Notes under the pieces: generated by a model
Told to the model about the DNA's origin: nothing
Database searches by the model: none
What the model saw: only the letters and a program-made list of their open reading frames with translations
Program-made: the position numbers and the translations under genes
Assembly: GCA_003021005.1 (NCBI GenBank)
Contig: PXRI01000036.1
Span: forward strand, 28,296-92,295
DNA: 64,000 nucleotides
Direction: 5' to 3'
Source of the DNA: Halobacteriales archaeon QS_1_69_70
GTDB taxonomy: Archaea > Halobacteriota > Halobacteria > Halobacteriales > Haloarculaceae
Shown here: piece by piece, positions 26,384-34,833 of the stretch
Layout: every line of letters starts with the position of its first letter
Numbering within the stretch: the stretch's first letter is position 1

Positions 26384-27134
26384 CCGGGAGCCCGACGAGC
26401 ACCTGCGCGAGGTTCCAGGCGACGTGGATGCCGACCGGGAACGACAGCGAGCCGGTGCCGACGTAGCCGAGCCCCAGCATGACGCCGGCCAGCGCGATGG
26501 TGGCGAACGAAAGGCGGCTCGCGGCCGGGTTCAACCCGTGGAGGAGGGCGAAGGCGACGCTGGAGCCGGCGACCGCCACGGCGACCGCGCCGCGGGCGCC
26601 GACGAACGCGGTGGCGCCCTCGGCCAGGTTCGTCAGGACGTAGCCGCGGAGCAACAGCTCCTCGTAGACGCCGACGACGACCATGGCCGCCGCGAGGACG
26701 CCGACCCAGGCGGCGAAGGAGTAGCCGGGTGGGGCGGCCGGGTCGACCGACGGGTCGTAGACGCCGGCGGCGACGCCGACGGCGTAGGCGCCGCCGACGA
26801 GGCCGGCACCGACCGCGAGGCCGGCCGCGGCGTCAACGGCGGCGCGGGCGTCCAGCCGCCAGCCGACGTCGGCGAGGACGCGGCGATCGACGTACCGGGC
26901 GGCCGCCAGGACGAGGAGTGTGGCCGCGACGCCGTTGGCGACGAGGACGCCGAGGGCGGCGGCGATCCCGGGACCGCTCGCCCGGGTCGGATCGACCGCG
27001 ATGCCGGCGGCGAGGGCGGCGACGGTGACGCCGCCGGTCACGAGGAGGAAGGCGACGCCGACGACGAGCAGCCGCCACGGGGCCCGGAGGCGGCCGGGCG
27101 GCGTCCGTAGCCACCGGTCGATGCGGGTGCGCAT
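26130..27134 (-). CDS. CPBP-family intramembrane metalloprotease, 3' end truncated
   Basis: 334 codons from ATG 27134. About eight membrane segments carry the three CPBP motifs: EELLLRG, FALLHGLNP and GIHVAWNLAQ. They supply the glutamate, histidine and asparagine/histidine metal site of Abi/Rce1-type proteases. The last 15-20 codons (from about 26185 to 26130) read antisense through livF and are unlikely to be original. A start eight codons upstream is possible but MRTRIDRWL is the usual form. Confidence 0.8.
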   Translation of the reverse strand: MRTRIDRWLRTPPGRLRAPWRLLVVGVAFLLVTGGVTVAALAAGIAVDPTRASGPGIAAALGVLVANGVAATLLVLAAARYVDRRVLADVGWRLDARAAVDAAAGLAVGAGLVGGAYAVGVAAGVYDPSVDPAAPPGYSFAAWVGVLAAAMVVVGVYEELLLRGYVLTNLAEGATAFVGARGAVAVAVAGSSVAFALLHGLNPAASRLSFATIALAGVMLGLGYVGTGSLSFPVGIHVAWNLAQVLVGLPVSGLDVPVRLVRTSVAGDTVVHGGAFGPEGGLLGLGMTAVGCAVTAAYGRYRGGPIEPIAAPALRDRDRQPPRRAPVRTSRSAR

Positions 27135-27510
27135 GGGTGGCGTTCCGCTTGCTCCCAAATCAACGTGTCCGTCCGCACCGGCGAACTCTACCGCGTCCGT
27201 TCCCGTCGTTTCCCGGAGCGAGCCCCCAGTGCGCCGTACCGCCGCGTGGCTCGCGGGTCGCTACGCTCCAGGCTCGCGTGTCGTCGTTCGCTCCGCTCAC
27301 TCCTCCCGCTCGCCCATCCGGCGGCGTTCCCTGTCGGTCACGCCGCCCGCCGCTCGCGCAGTCCGCAGCCTCCCTCCCGACCGCCGCGCGGCTCGCGGGT
27401 CGATACGCTCGCGGGTCGCTTCGCTCCCCGCTCACCAGATCGAGGCGCTCCCTTCGGTCGCGCCTCGCGCTCCCCGCTCGCGGAGTCCGAGGCCTCACTT
27501 CGTTCGGCCT
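27135..27510. repeat. Low-complexity intergenic segment (copy 3)
   Basis: It contains GGCTCGCGTGTCGTCGTTCG and CTCCGCTCACTCCTCCCGCT in 27271-27315, nearly identical to 14195-14235. Degenerate CTCGCGGGTCG and CGAGGCCTC words surround it. No gene is supported. The segment sits directly before a promoter of a surface-protein gene. Confidence 0.65.
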
Positions 27511-27515
27511 CGCGG

Positions 27516-27530
27516 TCGAAAGCTTTTATC
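27516..27530 (+). promoter_or_regulatory. BRE/TATA promoter of the surface protein gene
   Basis: CGAAAG followed by CTTTTATC is centred 27-28 bases before ATG 27555, a textbook spacing for a leaderless haloarchaeal promoter (BRE purines then TATA). Confidence 0.6.
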
Positions 27531-27554
27531 ACCTTCATCTGTAGACGTTGCGTA

Positions 27555-28490
27555 ATGAAGCGAACGACGACCCTCGCCGTGCTCGCCGTCGTCGTCCTGA
27601 CCGCCGGCGCCCTCCCGACCGCGGTCCTGGCGAGCCACGAGCCGGAGAGCACCGACTACACCGTCGAGACCAATAATCCTTCGCCGGGTGCGAGCGCCTC
27701 CTACTCACACTACGTGAATCTGACCGACAACTTCGGCGACGCCCGGTCGGGCTTTGAGACCGTCGACAGCGTGACTTTCACGATGGACGCCGGCAGCGTG
27801 GACAACTGCAGCAGTCCCACGGCCGGGGACGTCGCCAATAACTCACACCTATCTGTCACCGACGACCGCGAGGATTCGGCCGGCGGGGGTACCGGCCAGG
27901 AAGAGTTCGACTCCTACGAGCGTTCCTTCAGCGGCCGGACGGCGGACTTTTCGATTTCCGACGACGAACCGGACTACAGAGTCGGCGAGACGCTCCGCCT
28001 CGACCTCAATAACGATTGCGTCAAAAACCCCTCCTCGAAGGGCTGGTACCAGGTCGACGTGACGGTGGAGGGCACCAGCTTCGGCGACGGCGACGGCGAC
28101 TCGATCCAGCTGTCCTCTACGTCCCATTACTATCCCATCTGTGATGGCTGCGACAACGACTCCGCCGCGCGGGAGGAACTCGGTCCGCCGCCGTCCGAGG
28201 AGAGCCCGACGCCGACGGCCACGGCGACGGATACGCCGACGCCGACGGCGACCGCGACGCCGACCGCGACGCCGCCGCCGGACCCGGCCGACCCGACGGC
28301 GACGCCATCGCCCGAGCCGGGCGATCCGACGGCGACGCCGTCGCCCGAACCGGCCGACCCGACGGCGACGGCGACCGCGACGGCCGAACCGGCCGACCAG
28401 GAGGTCTTCGGCGTCAACCCGATGGTCGTCGTGGCGGTGGTCGCCGCCGTCTCCATCGGGCTCGCGGCGTTCGGCGCCTCGCGGCTCTGA
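27555..28490 (+). CDS. Cell-surface protein with Pro/Thr stalk and C-terminal anchor
   Basis: 311 residues. Signal peptide to about residue 26 (VLASHE). The mature domain to about 215 is acidic with N-x-S/T sites and four to six cysteines (two in CDGCD). Next is a stalk of repeated (P)TATAT and PADPTATPSPEP words (about 215-280), then a membrane anchor of about 20 residues ending FGASRL. This architecture is typical of haloarchaeal glycoproteins. Domain function unknown. Confidence 0.75.
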   Translation: MKRTTTLAVLAVVVLTAGALPTAVLASHEPESTDYTVETNNPSPGASASYSHYVNLTDNFGDARSGFETVDSVTFTMDAGSVDNCSSPTAGDVANNSHLSVTDDREDSAGGGTGQEEFDSYERSFSGRTADFSISDDEPDYRVGETLRLDLNNDCVKNPSSKGWYQVDVTVEGTSFGDGDGDSIQLSSTSHYYPICDGCDNDSAAREELGPPPSEESPTPTATATDTPTPTATATPTATPPPDPADPTATPSPEPGDPTATPSPEPADPTATATATAEPADQEVFGVNPMVVVAVVAAVSIGLAAFGASRL

Positions 28491-28517
28491 GAGCCGACGG
28501 ACGCGTTCCGGCAGTCT

Positions 28518-28535
28518 TTTTAGGCCTCCCTAAAA
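28518..28535. promoter_or_regulatory. DtxR/SirR-like iron operator overlapping the TATA box
   Basis: TTTTAGG-CCTC-CCTAAAA is a perfect dyad with 7-base arms. Its left half overlaps the AT-rich element that sits about 28 bases before ATG 28548 and would serve as TATA box. The arms contain TTAGG…CCTAA, the known core of DtxR-family metal-repressor sites. The operon downstream encodes an iron-type ABC transporter, which fits metal-dependent repression. The regulator is inferred, not in the window. Confidence 0.65.
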
Positions 28536-28547
28536 TACGTTGGGGAG

Positions 28548-29673
28548 ATGGCCGACTGCTGTGTCATCGTGCCGACCGTCCGCGAACCGGAGTGCGTCCG
28601 CGCCTACGTCGGAAACGCCCGGGGCCACGGGTTCGACACGGACCGGCTACACTTCCTGCTCGTCACCGAGGAGTGCTGTGACGTCAGGGCGATGGAGGCG
28701 ATGCTCGACGAGGTCGACGTCGAGGGTGCGGTCGTCGACGGCCCAAGCCGCGACGGCTGGTTCGAGGCCCGCGGGCTGGCCGAGTACGCCGACCTCATCC
28801 CGGCGGCCAGCCACGCCGAGACGAGCTTCGGCCTCCTGTATCTGTGGGCCGGCGGCTTCGAGTACGGCTTCCTCGTCGACGACGACACGCTGCCGCACGA
28901 CGAGTACGATTTCTTCGGCCGCCACCTCCGGAACCTCGCCTTCGAGGGCGAGATCGAGGCCGTCGGCTCCGACGAGCGGTGGGTGAACGTCCTCTACCAG
29001 CGCGCCGACGAGCACGGCCTGTACCCCCGCGGCTACCCCTACGGGGCCATGGACGAGACCGTCGAGACCGAGCCAGTCCGCGTCGAGGACGTCGTCGTCT
29101 CCCAGGGGCTGTGGACCAATGTCCCCGACCTGGACGCCGTCCGTATCCTGATGGACGGCGACCTGCGGGGCCAGGCCCGGACGCGGACCACCGCGGCGGA
29201 CTTCGAGCGCGACTTCGTCGCCGCCCGCGGCAACTACCTCACCGTCTGCTCGATGAACCTCGCGTTCCGCCGGGAGGTCGTGCCCGCGTTCTACCAGCTC
29301 CCGATGGACGACAACGAGTGGGACGTCGGCCGGTTCGACGACATCTGGTCGGGCGTGTTCCTGAAGCGGGCCTGCGACGTCCTCGGCAGAGCACCTCTGG
29401 GAGGTGGTAGACGACGTCGAGCCGGCGCGGGACGGGCGAGCGGCGGAACCGCGCGATGGCGGTGGGCCGTCGCGGGACGGGCGAGCCGGCGCCGACGGCT
29501 ACGCCGAGGTCTACGAGGCGCTGGGCCGGACGCTCGCCGACGGCGACTTCGAGGCCTACGCGAACGGCGCCTTCCTCAACCGCGTCGGCGAGTCGATGCT
29601 CGAGTGGCTCGACTGCCTCGCGGCCATCGAGGCGACCGAGCCACGGGGCCCGGAGGAGGTGGTGGCGGATTGA
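28548..29673 (+). pseudogene. Reversibly-glycosylated-polypeptide-like glycosyltransferase, frameshifted
   Basis: Residues 1-about 280 form an intact N-terminal part with the DDDTLPHDEYDFFG metal-binding motif and AFRREVVPAFYQLPMDDNEWD. The family's C-terminal part continues in another frame from about 29388 (AEHLWEVVDDV…LEWLDCLAAIEA, stop 29671-29673). At the join (near 29388, after CDVLG) roughly 35 residues expected from the family are missing. An out-of-frame deletion of about 110 bases therefore explains both the loss and the frameshift. In the literal frame the reading passes straight into the binding-protein gene. Confidence 0.7.
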
Positions 29674-30800
29674 CCTCCCGACGCCGGTTCCTCGCCGCCA
29701 CGGCCGCCGTCGGGACGGCCGCCATCGCCGGCTGTAACGGCCTCCTCCCTGGCGACACCCCGGGCACGGAGCCGGGCGAGGTAACGCTCTCGGAGTACCG
29801 CGGCTCGGGCCCCTTCGTCGAGGACCGCCCGGCACCGTCCGGGCCACACATTGCGGACCTCCCCGACCTGGCGGGCGAGCTCTCCGTCTACCTCGGCGGC
29901 GGCGAGAGCGGGCTCTACCGGGACCTGATCGCCCGCTTCGAGGACGTCTACCCGGAGTTCAGTGCCAGCACGCGGGGCTACGGGGCGGCGGAGGCGGCGA
30001 ACACGATCCTCACGGAGGACGAGTCGACGCCGGCGGACGTGTTCTGGTCGGTCGACGCCGGCTCGGTCGGCGCGGTGGCCGACGCGGGCCTGACGACTGG
30101 GCTCCCGGGCGATGTCCTCGACCCGGTCCCGGCCGCGTTCCACCCGACCGACCAGTGGGTGGGCACGGCGGGCCGCGCGCGGGCGGTGCCCTACAACACC
30201 GACCGGCTCTCGCCGGACGACGTCCCGGACTCGGTGATGGCGTTCCCGGACGCCCCCGCACTGACCGACGCGACCGGGTGGGCACCGACGTACGGCGCCT
30301 TCCAGGCGTTCGTGACGGCGATGCGCGTCCTCGAGGGTCGCGACCGGACGGCCGCCTGGCTCTGCGGCATGGTCGACGCTGGCGTCGCCGACTACCGGGA
30401 CGAGTTCCTCGTCTCCAACGCGGTCGCCGCGGGCGAGGTCGCGGCGGGCCTGGCGAACCACTACTACGCGCTCCGGGTGCAGGCCAGCCGGCCCGACGCC
30501 CCGATCGACCTCGCCTTTACGGCCGGTGACGCCGGGGCGCTGATCAACGTCGCCGCCGCGGCCGTCCTCGCCCCCAGCGACGCCGGCGACCTCGCCCGGA
30601 CGTTCGTCCGCCACCTCCTGACCGTCGAGGCCCAGGAGTTCTTCGCCACCCGGACCTACGCCTACCCGACCGTCCCCGGCGTCCCGCCCGTCGGTGGCCT
30701 GCCGCCGATCGACGAACTGGACCCGCCGACGCTGGACCTCACAGAGCTGTCGGACGTCCGGCCGACCCTGGAGTTGCTGCGGGAGACCGGCGTCCTCTGA
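29670..30800 (+). CDS. Iron-type ABC transporter substrate-binding lipoprotein
   Basis: 376 residues from a TTG start that overlaps the stop of the broken glycosyltransferase. TSRRRFLAAT is a twin-arginine motif and AIAGC a lipobox (Cys22). LSVYLGGGESGLYRDLIARFEDVYPEF and the later PADVFWSVDAGSVGAVADAGL are typical of Fbp/Fut/Afu-type ferric-ion binding proteins. It heads the transport part of the operon under the iron-like operator. Confidence 0.82.
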   Translation: MTSRRRFLAATAAVGTAAIAGCNGLLPGDTPGTEPGEVTLSEYRGSGPFVEDRPAPSGPHIADLPDLAGELSVYLGGGESGLYRDLIARFEDVYPEFSASTRGYGAAEAANTILTEDESTPADVFWSVDAGSVGAVADAGLTTGLPGDVLDPVPAAFHPTDQWVGTAGRARAVPYNTDRLSPDDVPDSVMAFPDAPALTDATGWAPTYGAFQAFVTAMRVLEGRDRTAAWLCGMVDAGVADYRDEFLVSNAVAAGEVAAGLANHYYALRVQASRPDAPIDLAFTAGDAGALINVAAAAVLAPSDAGDLARTFVRHLLTVEAQEFFATRTYAYPTVPGVPPVGGLPPIDELDPPTLDLTELSDVRPTLELLRETGVL

Positions 30801-32422
30801 TGGGCACTGACGAGGACGCCCCTGCCGCGGCGCCGGTCGCCCGCTCGGAGGGCGGCTCCGACGCGGCGACCATCCCGGGCCGCCTGCTCGCGGCCGCCGC
30901 GGTCGCCGTCGCCGCCGCCGTCCTCTCGCCCGTCCTCTGGCTCCTCGCGCGGGCCGCCGAGATCGGGGCCGCCGACGCCGTCGCCCTGGCGGCCTCGGCC
31001 GTCGCCGTCCGGGTGCTCACAAACAGTCTCGTCCTCGTCGCGGTCGTCACCGCCGGCGCCATCGCCATCGGGGTCACGCTCGCGGTGCTCACCGTCCAGA
31101 CGGACCTCCCGTTGGCCCGGCTGTGGACCGTCACCGCCGCCCTCCCGTTGGTCGTGCCCAGCTACATCGGCGCGTTCGCGTACTTCTCGGCGTTCGGCCC
31201 GCGGGGCGAACTCGCCGACCTCCTCGCGCCGCTCGGCGTCGCCATCCCGACCATCCGCGGACTCCCCGGCACCGCACTCGTCCTGACGCTCTTCGTCTAC
31301 CCCTACGTCTTCCTCACGACCCGCGCGGCGCTTCTCTCCTTCGACGCGACCCAGCTGGAGGCCGCCCGGACGCTGGACCACGGCTACCGCGCCGCGTTCC
31401 GGCGCGTCGTCCTGCCGCAGATCGCCCCGGGCGTGCTGTCCGGGGCGCTGTTGGTCGCGCTGTACACCCTCTCGGACTTCGGGACGCCGGCCATCATGCA
31501 GTACGACGTGTTCACCCGCGTCATCTACGTCGAACTCGGCGCGTTCGGCCAGGCACGGGCCACGGTGCTCGCCCTCGAACTCCTCGCGGTCACCGCGGTC
31601 GTGCTCGCCCTCGAGTCCCGCGTCGGCGGGTCGAGGGGCCACGCCGCCGCGGCCTCGCGGGACGCGGTCGTCGAACTCGGGGTCTACCGGTGGCCGGCGA
31701 CGGCGGTCCCGGCGCTCGTCGCGACGTTCACCCTGGTGGTGCCGGTCGGCGTCCTCGGCGTGTGGCTCCTCCGGAGCGGGCCGGCCTACGCCGGTGGCGG
31801 CATCGCCTTCGAGTGGGCCTACGGGTGGAACTCGGTGCTGGTCTCGGTGGCCGCGGCGGCCGCGACGGTCGTGGTGGCGCTCCCGGTCGCCTACTACGCC
31901 GGGCGGTCGGACTCGACCGTCGCCGGGCTGGCCGAGCGCTCGACGTACGTCGGCTACGCGATGCCCGGCATCGTGCTCGGGCTCGCGCTGGTCTTCTTCG
32001 GCACCCGGTACGCCCCGGGCCTGTACCGGACCCTGCCCCTGCTGGTGTTCGCCTACGTCGTCCGGTTCCTGCCGCAGGCGGTCGGCACGACCCGCTCGTC
32101 GGTGCTCGGCGTCGACGCCGACCTCGTTGGCGCCGCCCGCGTCCTCGGGGAGGGCCCGGGCGGCGCCTTCCGCCGCGTCACGCTCCCGCTCATCGCGCCC
32201 GGCGTACTCGCGGGCGCGATGCTCGTCTTCCTGACGACGATGAAGGAACTGCCGGCGACGCTCATCCTCCACCCGACGGGCTTTACGACGCTCGTCACCT
32301 ACATCTGGCGCGTCCAGGAGACCGGCTACTACGGCCGGGCCGCCCTGCCGGCGCTCGTCCTCGTGGCCGTCTCGGGCCTCTCGATGGTGGTCCTGTTGTG
32401 GGCGGAGGGGACGGATGGCTGA
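30800..32422 (+). CDS. Iron-type ABC transporter permease, fused double domain
   Basis: 540 residues with about 12 membrane segments in two halves, as in FbpB/AfuB. Each half has an EAA-type coupling loop: LEAARTLDHGYRAAFRRVVLPQIAPG (first) and VGAARVLGEGPGGAFRRVTLPLIAPG (second). The start ATG overlaps the binding-protein stop. No ATPase gene follows in this operon, although such systems require one. Confidence 0.87.
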   Translation: MGTDEDAPAAAPVARSEGGSDAATIPGRLLAAAAVAVAAAVLSPVLWLLARAAEIGAADAVALAASAVAVRVLTNSLVLVAVVTAGAIAIGVTLAVLTVQTDLPLARLWTVTAALPLVVPSYIGAFAYFSAFGPRGELADLLAPLGVAIPTIRGLPGTALVLTLFVYPYVFLTTRAALLSFDATQLEAARTLDHGYRAAFRRVVLPQIAPGVLSGALLVALYTLSDFGTPAIMQYDVFTRVIYVELGAFGQARATVLALELLAVTAVVLALESRVGGSRGHAAAASRDAVVELGVYRWPATAVPALVATFTLVVPVGVLGVWLLRSGPAYAGGGIAFEWAYGWNSVLVSVAAAAATVVVALPVAYYAGRSDSTVAGLAERSTYVGYAMPGIVLGLALVFFGTRYAPGLYRTLPLLVFAYVVRFLPQAVGTTRSSVLGVDADLVGAARVLGEGPGGAFRRVTLPLIAPGVLAGAMLVFLTTMKELPATLILHPTGFTTLVTYIWRVQETGYYGRAALPALVLVAVSGLSMVVLLWAEGTDG

Positions 32423-34574
32423 CCGCCCGGCCGACGGGCCGGGGGTCACCGCCCGCGTCCGCGCGGCGACCGCCGGCCTCCGCGCCCGGCTCACGCGGGC
32501 GGACGCCGCGGCCGTCCTCCTGGCCGTCGGCGGCGGGCTCCTCGCCGCCGGCGTCGCCACGCAGCTGTTCCCGTACCGGTCGCCGAACCACGACGAGGCC
32601 GTCTACCTCCAGCAGGCCGCGATGCTGCTCGACGGGCAGCTCGTCGTCCGCCCGCCGGTCCCGGAGTCGTTCCGCCCGTGGTTCTTCGTCCGGGCGCCCG
32701 ACGGCGCCCTCTACCCGAAGTACGCGCCGGTCCCCGCTGCAGTGTTCGCGGCCGGCGCGGCCCTGGGCGCCCCCTGGCTGTCGCTCGTCGTCGTCGCCGC
32801 TGCGGTGGTCGGCCTCACGCACCTGACCGTCCGCGAGGCGTTCGACGCCCGAGTCGGCGCCGTCGCCGCGGCGCTCGTGCTCGCCTCCCCGCTTTTCGTC
32901 GTCCAGTCCGGCGTGTTCCTCCCATACGCCGTCACCGCCGCGTTCGAACTGCTCTTCGCCGCCGCGTACCTCCGCGGCGACCGGACGGGGAGCCGCCGGT
33001 GGGCGGCGCTTTCCGGCGCCGCCATCGGCGTCGCCTGGTTCGCCCGGCCGTACACGGCGACGCTGTTCGCCGCCCCGTTCGTCCTCCAGGCCGCCTGGCG
33101 GATCGGCCGCCCGCGCGAGGACCGACCGACCGTCGCCGGGCGGCTCGACCGGCCCGCCCTCGCCCGGAGCCTCGTCACCGCCGCCGTCGGCCTCGCCGGG
33201 GTCGCCGTCGCGCTCGGCTACAACGCCGCCCTCACCGGCGACCCGCTCACCTTCCCCTACCAGGCGTTCGCGCCGCGGGACGGCATCGGGTTCGGCCGCC
33301 GGGCGCTACTCGGCCACGCGGTCGAGTACACCCCGTCGGTCGCGGTCGCGGCGAACGCCCGGGTGCTTTCGGCCTTCTTCACCGACTGGGTCGCCGGCGG
33401 ACTCGTCGGGAGCCTGCTGGCCGCCGTCGGGCTGGGCGCGCTCGGCCGGCGGGCCCTGACCGGCGGGCGGGTCGACAGCCGCCGCATCGTGCTCGTCGGC
33501 CTCGGCGCGTCCGTCACCCTCGGCAACGTCTACTTCTGGGGGAACCTCAACGTGCTGGGCGACCCGACGGCGCCCGGGGACGGCCTCCTCGCCGCGCTCG
33601 GCCCGTACTACCACTACGACCTGCTCGTCCCGACCGCGGCCCTGGCGGCGTACGCCGTCGTCCTCGCCGGCGACCTCGCGACGGCGGTCGTCCGTGGCCG
33701 CACGTCGACGGACCGACAGGCCGCGGCGGTCCTCGCCGCCATCGCCGTCGCGGGCACGGCCGTGGTCGCCGTGCCGGCGACGGCGGCGCTCGCGGAGCCA
33801 CTCCAGCGGAACGCCGAGACGACGGCCGCCTACGAGCAGGCCTACGAGCCGGTCGAGAAGCGTTCGTTCGACGACGCCCTCGTCTTCCTCCCGACGCCGT
33901 ACGGCCCCTGGCTCAACCACCCGTTCCAGGCCCTCCGGAACGACCCGGACTACGCGGGCGAGGTGGTGTACGCCCTGCGCGAGAACCAGTTCGCCGTCGT
34001 CGATGCCTTCCCCGACCGGACGCTGTACCGGTACGCCTACCGGGGCGCGTGGGCCCCGACGGCGGGCGAGACCGTCGAGCCACGCCTCCGTCGCATCCGC
34101 CACGTCTCCGGCGACCGCGTCACCGTCGAGACGACCCTCGGGGTGCCGGCCGAGGCGCGGTCGGTGTCCGTCAGGCTGTCGACCGACGAGGGCAGCGCAC
34201 TCTACGCGGCGGCCGGCACCCCCGACACGGTGGATCTCTCGCTCGTGGTCGAAGGCGACCGGGTCGGCCTTCGGGGACCGGTCGACCGGGTCGGCGACGC
34301 GGCGCCCGTGCCCGTCGGGGAGCGGGAGACCGTCCGTCTCGTCGTCTACGTGAGCACGACAGGGACGGACGCCTTCAGCTACCGGGTCGACGTCCCGGTC
34401 CGACGGGAGGCCGGGGGTGTGCGGGCGCTGACGCCGTACACGGAGGTCTGTATGGTTCCCGCCCGCTGCGGCGGCGAGGCGGCCTACGTCCCCGGGACGA
34501 CCGACGATGGCGTCTCGGTCGACGTGTCGGTGCGGGCGTCGAACGGCACGGCCACGCGCCGGGGCAGGGGCTGA
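32415..34574 (+). CDS. Membrane glycosyltransferase-like protein (PMT/ArnT type)
   Basis: 719 residues. The first half carries about 10 membrane segments with the PNHDEAVYLQQ motif after the first segment; its Asp-Glu pair is the catalytic signature of lipid-linked sugar transferases of the GT-C fold. The C-terminal 200 residues form an exposed beta-rich domain. The start overlaps the permease stop by 8 bases. Its presence in an ABC operon recurs in haloarchaea as far as I recall, but the role in transport is unknown. Confidence 0.7.
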   Translation: MADRPADGPGVTARVRAATAGLRARLTRADAAAVLLAVGGGLLAAGVATQLFPYRSPNHDEAVYLQQAAMLLDGQLVVRPPVPESFRPWFFVRAPDGALYPKYAPVPAAVFAAGAALGAPWLSLVVVAAAVVGLTHLTVREAFDARVGAVAAALVLASPLFVVQSGVFLPYAVTAAFELLFAAAYLRGDRTGSRRWAALSGAAIGVAWFARPYTATLFAAPFVLQAAWRIGRPREDRPTVAGRLDRPALARSLVTAAVGLAGVAVALGYNAALTGDPLTFPYQAFAPRDGIGFGRRALLGHAVEYTPSVAVAANARVLSAFFTDWVAGGLVGSLLAAVGLGALGRRALTGGRVDSRRIVLVGLGASVTLGNVYFWGNLNVLGDPTAPGDGLLAALGPYYHYDLLVPTAALAAYAVVLAGDLATAVVRGRTSTDRQAAAVLAAIAVAGTAVVAVPATAALAEPLQRNAETTAAYEQAYEPVEKRSFDDALVFLPTPYGPWLNHPFQALRNDPDYAGEVVYALRENQFAVVDAFPDRTLYRYAYRGAWAPTAGETVEPRLRRIRHVSGDRVTVETTLGVPAEARSVSVRLSTDEGSALYAAAGTPDTVDLSLVVEGDRVGLRGPVDRVGDAAPVPVGERETVRLVVYVSTTGTDAFSYRVDVPVRREAGGVRALTPYTEVCMVPARCGGEAAYVPGTTDDGVSVDVSVRASNGTATRRGRG

Positions 34575-34730
34575 TCGGTGTCCCCGGCAGGACCCGCAAG
34601 AGTCCCGAAAGTTAGAATCTGTACACGGGATTCGACCTTTCTTTGGGAACTAATCGACGCAAATGGGTAGGTCGCCTGTTCTATCAGAAATCACTCTCTG
34701 CTTGTTAATGTTCAACGTGGGAAAGAAAAG

Positions 34731-34739
34731 TTATTTATT
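34731..34739 (+). promoter_or_regulatory. TATA box of the islet gene
   Basis: TTATTTATT lies 20-25 bases before ATG 34758 and about 100 before ATG 34834. It would place the transcript start near 34758, leaving a leader of about 75 bases before the main coding frame. Confidence 0.5.
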
Positions 34740-34833
34740 AGGGAGAACGATGATCTGATGAGTACGGAGGTACGGGTACCGTACTTACTCGTGGTCAGGC
34801 GTGCGGCGTGTGGTGATAGCGGAGGTAGCAAAA

